Shown here in pieces: positions 21,365 to 26,059 of a stretch of DNA of 26,059 nucleotides. This DNA comes from DAOUGC01 sp034429695. GTDB lineage: Bacteria; Chloroflexota; Anaerolineae; Anaerolineales; Anaerolineaceae. Made by a program: the position numbers and the translations under genes. The first letter of the stretch is position 1. Every line of letters begins with the position of its first letter. The stretch lies in NCBI GenBank assembly GCA_034429695.1, contig DAOUGC010000004.1, forward strand, positions 1 through 26,059. Direction: 5' to 3'. The notes beneath the pieces are model-generated. The model was not told the DNA's origin, ran no database searches, and saw only the letters and a list, made by a program, of their open reading frames with translations.

Positions 21365-23392
21365 CTACTCGCAGCCGCGGATGTCCAACAGGCGCCGGTA
21401 CTCGGGCGTACGCTTGGCGGTCACTTCATCCACCACCACCACACAGGCGTCCTGCAGGGTCTCCTGCTGTGCCGGTGTCAGTTCATCCATGAATGAATCG
21501 CTGATGTAAGCGTAATCAAAACCGTAAGCGCGCAGCGCCTGCGGTGAGAAATTTTCCTGCAGCGCCTCCCACTCCGGCTTGTTCTCGTACCATGTGATCC
21601 CCGCATCGGTGGGGCGGGCAAACAGGGTCGGCGCACGGTATGGCACATTATCGAAGATCAACACATTTTCTTCCAACTGGTTCCAGTGACGATCCATCAT
21701 GCGCGCATCCAGATCGGTGATGAATGTTGAACGCACCGGTTTTTGCGCTGCAATTAATTCAATGCCAAACAGCACAAACCCGCCCATCACCGCCACCAGC
21801 GCCAGGGAGGAAAGCACACCCTTGATTGCCGCGCTGCGTTTTTCTGCCCACATCCAGAACAACACGAAGCACCAGGTTCGGGCGAGACCGGCAAAGCCGC
21901 CGAACAACCGCGCCGAAGCACTGATGCCGGCATTGCCGGTGTATTGCACAAAGATGGTCAGCAGACTGATGACTGCCGCCAGAACCAGCGACACCTCGTA
22001 CCAGCGCCGATTGCGGTAAGCCTTGATGCCCCACACAATAATCAACGGGTAGACCAGCAGGAAGGGCCCCATCTCTGCCAGCAGCGCCACCAGTTGTGAG
22101 AAATTACCAATGGACAGCACCCCCAGATGGCTGGAAACCGTGGCAGGTGGAAAGATCAGGGCAAAATCCAGCGAGAAATACGCCTCGCCCGCTTGCGTAC
22201 CAAACAGGCGCGCCAGCATGCCGGTCAACGTGGCGGTGAACAACCCACCCTGGAACATAATCACCACATAAGATACCCCCAGCGCCAGCAACCAACCCCA
22301 CAGGCTTCCGGGCAGCCAATCGCGCAGGGGGGTGCGCAGCAAATTACGCTCCCTGCGATGCTGCCACAGGTAAATCCCCGTCAGAGCGCCCCAGCTCAAC
22401 GCGCCGATCACCACGCCCACCTCGCCAACCAGCGCCGTCGAAGCCAGCAAAATGGTTGTCACCAGCCAGCCGCGCCAGCCTCGCCAGCGGTTGTGGGTCA
22501 GCAAAATGGGCATGGTCATCAGCGCGCCAATATGCCCTGTGCCGTTATGGATCATGACGCTGGGATAGGCAATGCCGTTCAGATAAGCCCACGGGAACAG
22601 GATCGGCCCGGTGCCTTCAATGCTCCACGGGTTGACCAGCCCGTTCGCCAGTGTGCCCACCGATTGCGCGGATGAGCCAATCAACGTGACCTGACCGGAA
22701 ATGCGCTCCACCCATGCCGGAGGCAGCAACAACAGCAGCCAGCGTGTGCCAGAGGAAAACATGCCAAACATGCCGCCCAGCACCCCTGCAATGGCGCTGC
22801 GGATCAGGCGCTGGACCCAGATACCGGTGAGCACCACCGAAACACCAAACACCAGCCCGCGGGACACATCCAGCGCGGTCCACGGGAACATGTCAGCCAG
22901 GCGCATGACCTGTGCGGCAAACAGCAGCAGGAAGTGGTGATAGCCAAAATTGACGTCGGGGTCAAGCACAAAACGCGGCGGGTTCTCGCCGGCGGCCAGT
23001 TGTGAAACCATGGGCAGGTTCTGATAATCGTCAAAGATCGCCAGGCCAAACCCGATGATGGTGAACACATAAGCCAGCAAGCCAACCGCCAGCCAGTGCC
23101 AGATCACAATGCGAATACGGAACAACTCGCGCGGATTGCGTAACTGGGCGGCGTTCATCCCCAGCCCGATCAGCAGCACCAGCACCGGCGCAGCCCAAAA
23201 CGCTGCGTCGGGCGGGAGGAATTGCTCCAGCAGGTTCGCCAGCCAGATCTGGATCGCCAGCCCGACCGCGAAACCCACCACGCCTTCCTCATTGTCGCGC
23301 AGCTTGAATGCCGCACGCACCATCCACTGCCCGCCGAGGAAGATCAGGCCAAACCACACCACCATCTTGATCAACAAAATCAAATTCGCCAA
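21365..23392 (-). CDS. Large polytopic membrane protein, possible GT-C-like glycosyltransferase (675 aa)
   Basis: About a dozen hydrophobic helices cover residues 1-545, followed by a soluble C-terminal domain of about 130 residues (from RSTFITDLDARMMDRHWNQLEENVL to the end). The first large loop has IFDDYQNLPMVSQLAAGENPP; an acidic pair in this place is typical of GT-C polyprenol-dependent glycosyltransferases, but the family is not certain. The C-terminal part (VLIFDNVPYRAP, YGFDYAYISDSFMDELTPAQQ) resembles the extracytoplasmic domain of such proteins. The start is a TTG at 23392 with a poor ribosome binding site; ATG at 23365 is an alternative. It is monocistronic, convergent with chlD. 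Confidence 0.85.
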   Translation of the reverse strand: MANLILLIKMVVWFGLIFLGGQWMVRAAFKLRDNEEGVVGFAVGLAIQIWLANLLEQFLPPDAAFWAAPVLVLLIGLGMNAAQLRNPRELFRIRIVIWHWLAVGLLAYVFTIIGFGLAIFDDYQNLPMVSQLAAGENPPRFVLDPDVNFGYHHFLLLFAAQVMRLADMFPWTALDVSRGLVFGVSVVLTGIWVQRLIRSAIAGVLGGMFGMFSSGTRWLLLLLPPAWVERISGQVTLIGSSAQSVGTLANGLVNPWSIEGTGPILFPWAYLNGIAYPSVMIHNGTGHIGALMTMPILLTHNRWRGWRGWLVTTILLASTALVGEVGVVIGALSWGALTGIYLWQHRRERNLLRTPLRDWLPGSLWGWLLALGVSYVVIMFQGGLFTATLTGMLARLFGTQAGEAYFSLDFALIFPPATVSSHLGVLSIGNFSQLVALLAEMGPFLLVYPLIIVWGIKAYRNRRWYEVSLVLAAVISLLTIFVQYTGNAGISASARLFGGFAGLARTWCFVLFWMWAEKRSAAIKGVLSSLALVAVMGGFVLFGIELIAAQKPVRSTFITDLDARMMDRHWNQLEENVLIFDNVPYRAPTLFARPTDAGITWYENKPEWEALQENFSPQALRAYGFDYAYISDSFMDELTPAQQETLQDACVVVVDEVTAKRTPEYRRLLDIRGCE

Positions 23393-23471
23393 GGCATTAA
23401 CCCATGAAATGAAATTATGGAGATTGGTGATTATTATAACGGAATCAGAGAACAGAAGTCAGAGATCGCGT

Positions 23472-23597
23472 GTCAGCAGACAGGGGTCAATAGACACGGG
23501 TCAGTAGACACGGGTCAGTAGACAGGTGTCAGTAGACAGAGGTCAGTAGACAGAGGTCAGTAGACACGGGTCAGTAGACAGAGGTCGGTTGACGGTG
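23472..23597. repeat. Nine tandem copies of a 14-bp repeat
   Basis: Units start at 23472, 23486, 23500, 23514, 23528, 23542, 23556, 23570 and 23584, in exact 14-bp register. The consensus is GTCAGTAGACAGAG, with variation mainly at the last three bases; the last unit is degenerate (GTCGGTTGACGGTG). There are no spacers, so it is not CRISPR. The 14-mer GGTCAGTAGACAGA recurs in inverted orientation at 23691-23704. Confidence 0.9.
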
Positions 23598-23674
23598 GGC
23601 GTAGAACAGTTCAATGGCCGGAAATCGGTAATAATTTGCTTGCCGCCTACCTCCTACCACCTTCCACCTACTGA

Positions 23675-23722
23675 CTACTGACCTCTGACTTCTGTCTACT
23701 GACCTCTGACTTCTGTCTACTG
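23675..23722. repeat. Two 21-bp units inverted relative to the 14-bp array
   Basis: Two perfect 21-bp copies (23675-23695 and 23696-23716) plus a 6-bp partial, containing TCTGTCTACTGACC. They can pair with units of the array upstream and end 1 bp before the purA -10 element, so they overlap the -35 region. Confidence 0.85.
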
Positions 23723-23723
23723 T

Positions 23724-23729
23724 TATAAT
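23724..23729 (+). promoter_or_regulatory. -10 element of the purA promoter
   Basis: Perfect TATAAT, predicting transcription start near 23736 and a leader of about 44 nt. The -35 position falls inside the inverted repeat (GACCTC at 17 bp or CTGACC at 19 bp), so the repeat supplies part of the promoter. Confidence 0.6.
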
Positions 23730-23779
23730 GGATGTGCATTTTTCCGGTGGAAAATTATCTTTTGGAGAAGGAGCCGCTT

Positions 23780-25081
23780 ATGCCGCTCGATATCGTGGTG
23801 GGAACCCAGTGGGGAGACGAAGGCAAGGGCCGCGTGGTGGATCTGCTCTCAGCGCAGGCCGCCCTGGTGGCGCGTTACAACGGCGGAGACAACGCCGGTC
23901 ACACCGTGCAGGTGGGCGACCGTACCTTTAAGTTACACATCATCCCATCCGGCATCATCCACGCCCACACCCGCGCGGTGATTGGCCCCGGCTGCGTAAT
24001 CAACCCCGCCACGCTGCAGGCAGAGATGAAAATGCTGGCCGAGAACGGCGTCGAGGTTCCCCCGACGCGGCTCAGGCTGGCTTATTCAGCCCACCTGATC
24101 ACCCCCGCCCACCGTGCCATGGACGCCGCCCGTGAGGCTTACCTGGCTGACGGTCAGATCGGCACAACCGGACGCGGCATCGGCCCGGCATACACCGACA
24201 AGGCCTCCCGGCGCGGTCTGCGCATGGCAGACATGCTCAACCCGCTCACCTTCTCCAAAAAACTGCGCGAACATGTGCAGGAAACCAACCGCATGATCCG
24301 CGTGCTGTACATGGGCAAACCTGTTGATGTTGATTCAGTGGTGGAGGAATACACCACCTTCGCACGTACCTTCAAAGATTACATCGGCGATGCCGCCCTG
24401 TGGGTGGAGGAAGCCCTGAAAAATAAAGAGCGCGTGCTGGCAGAAGGTGCGCAGGGCACGCTGCTGGATATTGACGCCGGAACCTATCCGTTCGTCACCA
24501 GCTCGCATCCCATCGCCCCCGCCGCCATGCTGGGTCTGGGCATCGGCATCGTGCCGGTGGGCCGCGTCACAGGCGTGAGCAAATCCTTCCAGACCCGCGT
24601 TGGCTCAGGTCCCTTCCCCACCGAGTTGGAAGGTCCCCTGGCTGAGCGCCTGCGCGGCACCGGCTCCAACCCGTGGGACGAATTTGGCACCACCACTGGC
24701 CGCCCACGCCGGGTTGGCTGGCTGGACGGCGTGCTGCTGCGTTATTCCTGCCGGGTCAACGGCTTTACCGACCTGGTGGTCACAAAAATGGATGTGCTGT
24801 CCGGCTTTGAGAAGCTCAAAATCTGCACCGCCTACACCACCGCAGAAGCCATCGCCCCGTTCACCGACCTGCCCACCGGGCCAGCAGAGTTGGAACCCTA
24901 CCAGCCGGTTTACGAAGAATTGCCCGGCTGGGAACGCGATCTGCGCAAAACACGGCGCTGGAGGGACCTGCCTGCTGAAGCGCAGGCTTACATCAAGCGC
25001 ATGGAGGAGATCGCCGGTGCGCCGGTTGCCATGATTTCCGTAGGGCCTGAGCGTGACCAGATCATCGAACGCAAGGTGTAG
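23780..25081 (+). CDS. purA: Adenylosuccinate synthetase (433 aa)
   Basis: Joins IMP and aspartate with GTP in the first committed step to AMP. Signature segments are GTQWGDEGKGRVVD at the N-terminus (catalytic Asp and GTP loop), NGGDNAGHTV, GTTGRGIGPAYTDK, EGAQGTLLDIDAGTYPFVTSS and GTTTGRPRRVGWLD. Length is typical of bacterial PurA. The start ATG at 23780 has AAGGAG a few bases upstream; a longer in-frame reading from 23732 has no homology-like sequence. Its promoter lies at the edge of the repeat region, and a strong terminator follows at 25107. Confidence 0.97.
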   Translation: MPLDIVVGTQWGDEGKGRVVDLLSAQAALVARYNGGDNAGHTVQVGDRTFKLHIIPSGIIHAHTRAVIGPGCVINPATLQAEMKMLAENGVEVPPTRLRLAYSAHLITPAHRAMDAAREAYLADGQIGTTGRGIGPAYTDKASRRGLRMADMLNPLTFSKKLREHVQETNRMIRVLYMGKPVDVDSVVEEYTTFARTFKDYIGDAALWVEEALKNKERVLAEGAQGTLLDIDAGTYPFVTSSHPIAPAAMLGLGIGIVPVGRVTGVSKSFQTRVGSGPFPTELEGPLAERLRGTGSNPWDEFGTTTGRPRRVGWLDGVLLRYSCRVNGFTDLVVTKMDVLSGFEKLKICTAYTTAEAIAPFTDLPTGPAELEPYQPVYEELPGWERDLRKTRRWRDLPAEAQAYIKRMEEIAGAPVAMISVGPERDQIIERKV

Positions 25082-25106
25082 TCTTCACCAACCCCGGTTT
25101 CAAATC

Positions 25107-25148
25107 AATCTGCCCGGCGCATTATACACCGGGCAGATTTTTATTATT
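25107..25148 (+). terminator. Terminator after purA
   Basis: An 11-bp perfect stem (AATCTGCCCGG 25107-25117 with CCGGGCAGATT 25129-25139), an 11-nt loop, then TTTATTATT. It sits 25 bp after the purA stop codon. Confidence 0.9.
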
Positions 25149-25153
25149 AATTC

Positions 25154-25182
25154 ATGACCAGCCCTTTCAACCCCGTTATAAT
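25154..25182 (+). promoter_or_regulatory. Promoter giving an apparently leaderless lipoprotein mRNA
   Basis: ATGACC (25154-25159, 4 of 6 to consensus), 17 bp, then a perfect TATAAT (25177-25182). The ATG of the lipoprotein gene is at 25190, 7 nt after the -10, which is where transcription should begin. No Shine-Dalgarno can fit in between. Confidence 0.6.
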
Positions 25183-25189
25183 ATTAATA

Positions 25190-25996
25190 ATGAAGCAGCG
25201 ATTCCTCCATCGTGTGGTTACGTTCATGCTGGCTGCCCTGATCCTGATCACGGCGGTGGCTGCCTGCATGCCAGTGCCGCCCGAGATCCAGACCCGCATG
25301 ACTGAAGCCGCATGGACCCTCACCCCCAGCGTGACGGTTGAGCCGAGCGTCACCATCCAGTGGTTTCCACCCACCCCCACCCGCACGCCTGTACCGGTTA
25401 ACCGGGTGGAACCCACCCCTGACCAGCGCCCCGGTATAGGAACACCTGTCTTTTTTGACGATTTTGCCATGGAAGAAGGCTGGCAGACCGTCAGCAACAA
25501 CCTGGGCACGGTCGGTTATGACTCGGGCCGCCTGACCATCGCCATCCGGCAGTCAAAAGCCTCGCTGCTCTCACTGCTTTCGGAGCCCAGTCTGGTGGAG
25601 AACGCCTACGTTGAGATTACAGCCAGCCCCAGCCTGTGCCGCGGCAATGACGCTTACGGCTTGCTGCTGCGCGCCGCCGGCCCGTTGGATTTCTACCGTT
25701 TTGCGATCAACTGCTCCGGCAACATCCGCCTGGAACGCGTGAAGAATGGCGAGATCAGCCTGGTGCAGGACTGGCAGCCCTCCGGGCAGGTGCCGCCCGG
25801 CTCGCCGCTGGTGCTGCGCATTGGCGTGTGGACACGCGGCAGGGAGATGCGCTTCTTCCTCAACGATATCTACCAGTTCTCTGCCACCGACCCGGTTTTT
25901 GACGCCGGCATGTTGGGCGTGTACGCCAAATCAGCGGGTGATACCGCCCTTACCGTCAGCTTCTCAGACCTGGTGGTCTACAACCTGGACGAGTAA
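25190..25996 (+). CDS. Lipoprotein with C-terminal beta-sandwich-like domain (268 aa)
   Basis: A signal peptide (RFLHRVVTFMLAALILITAVA) ends in a lipobox with Cys26 (VAAC), predicting lipid attachment and display on the outer face of the membrane. Residues about 45-88 are a Thr/Pro/Val-rich linker (PPTPTRTPVPV). The remainder (FFDDFAMEEGWQTV, VEITASP, DAYGLLLRAAGPLDFYRFAI, FFLNDIYQFSATDP, GMLGVYAKS, VSFSDLVVYNL) looks like a laminin-G/concanavalin-like jelly roll of the kind found in carbohydrate-binding surface proteins. Ligand unknown. The ATG at 25190 was chosen over 25154 because the latter coincides with the predicted -35 and adds residues ahead of a normal signal peptide. Confidence 0.88.
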   Translation: MKQRFLHRVVTFMLAALILITAVAACMPVPPEIQTRMTEAAWTLTPSVTVEPSVTIQWFPPTPTRTPVPVNRVEPTPDQRPGIGTPVFFDDFAMEEGWQTVSNNLGTVGYDSGRLTIAIRQSKASLLSLLSEPSLVENAYVEITASPSLCRGNDAYGLLLRAAGPLDFYRFAINCSGNIRLERVKNGEISLVQDWQPSGQVPPGSPLVLRIGVWTRGREMRFFLNDIYQFSATDPVFDAGMLGVYAKSAGDTALTVSFSDLVVYNLDE

Positions 25997-26059
25997 GCAA
26001 TTTTTCATCCCCATTGATGGGTGCAGGTCGCTCCCAACACTTTTCGGATGGTGGATTGG

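Larger units (their letters stand above)
23393..23779. other. Intergenic region with tandem and inverted repeats upstream of purA
   Basis: No gene is seen. It contains the 14-bp tandem array at 23472-23597, a spacer, CCTACCACCT-type sequence near 23650, two 21-bp direct units at 23675-23716 in inverted orientation relative to the array, and the purA -10 element at 23724-23729. Confidence 0.75.

Noticed and set aside
23472..23597. Tandem repeats as a CRISPR array
   Set aside because: The 14-bp units are contiguous, with no unique spacers and no cas genes.

Overview
The window reads as a chromosomal segment of a Chloroflexota bacterium, most likely class Anaerolineae. This is inferred from gene content only: an archaeal-type aspartyl-tRNA synthetase, a split ChlI/ChlD chelatase, SHOCT-like and Thr/Pro-linker lipoproteins, a B12-dependent mutase subunit with its GTPase, and moderately high GC. 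There are no phage or plasmid genes. The one clear mobile element is an IS110-family insertion sequence. I saw no tRNA, rRNA or CRISPR array.

Layout. 1-1460 (minus): two paralogous soluble sensor proteins, each an MCP-type signalling hairpin followed by a Cache/PAS-like domain; the second runs off the window. 1683-3054 (plus): a membrane-anchored unknown protein and a Nudix hydrolase. 3192-6386 (plus): a large PAS/GAF/HD-GYP cyclic-di-GMP phosphodiesterase. 6437-6517: two hairpins with GGTGGGTC arms. 6518-8154: an IS110 element with a structured leader RNA upstream of its transposase. 8155-8791: gene-free host DNA with two copies of a 135-bp structured repeat. 8792-9529 (plus): a CRP-like sensor domain and a NifU-like Fe-S protein. 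9583-11012 (minus): two small unknown proteins. 11125-16412 (minus): mutM, prs, a GNAT acetyltransferase and archaeal-type aspS in one tight run, then meaB and a B12-binding mutase subunit. 16734-18949 (minus): an octaheme HAO-like cytochrome overlapping an 8-TM protein. 19245-21316 (plus): a ChlI/ChlD metal-chelatase locus whose halves lie in different frames joined at an A9 run. 21365-23392 (minus): a 675-aa polytopic membrane protein. 23472-23722: 14-bp tandem repeats and inverted relatives. 23780-25996 (plus): purA and an apparently leaderless lipoprotein gene.

The two strongest results are these. (1) The IS110 leader folds by eye into a 5' hairpin plus two internal-loop stems, the architecture of a bridge RNA. 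Segments in the two loops match the element's own flanks and ends. The matches place both boundaries at a CT core (6518-6519 and 8153-8154). Joining the ends would create a TTGACA-N17-TATACT promoter. The programmed target is the GGACCCACC-CT-AC motif carried by local hairpin repeats. (2) The chelatase locus carries A9 immediately before the chlI stop codon. The VWA (ChlD) half is open from that point in the -1 frame, with no plausible start codon or ribosome binding site of its own, and strong stem-loops follow. This points to programmed -1 frameshifting or polymerase slippage, giving both a ChlI-like and a 690-aa ChlD-like protein.

Functional links: the B12-binding subunit, MeaB and a probable cobalt or magnesium chelatase suggest cobalamin-dependent metabolism. 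The octaheme cytochrome suggests periplasmic nitrogen-compound redox chemistry. The sensors and HD-GYP protein suggest chemosensory and c-di-GMP signalling. Starts were chosen by ribosome binding site and family alignment by eye; no searches were run.
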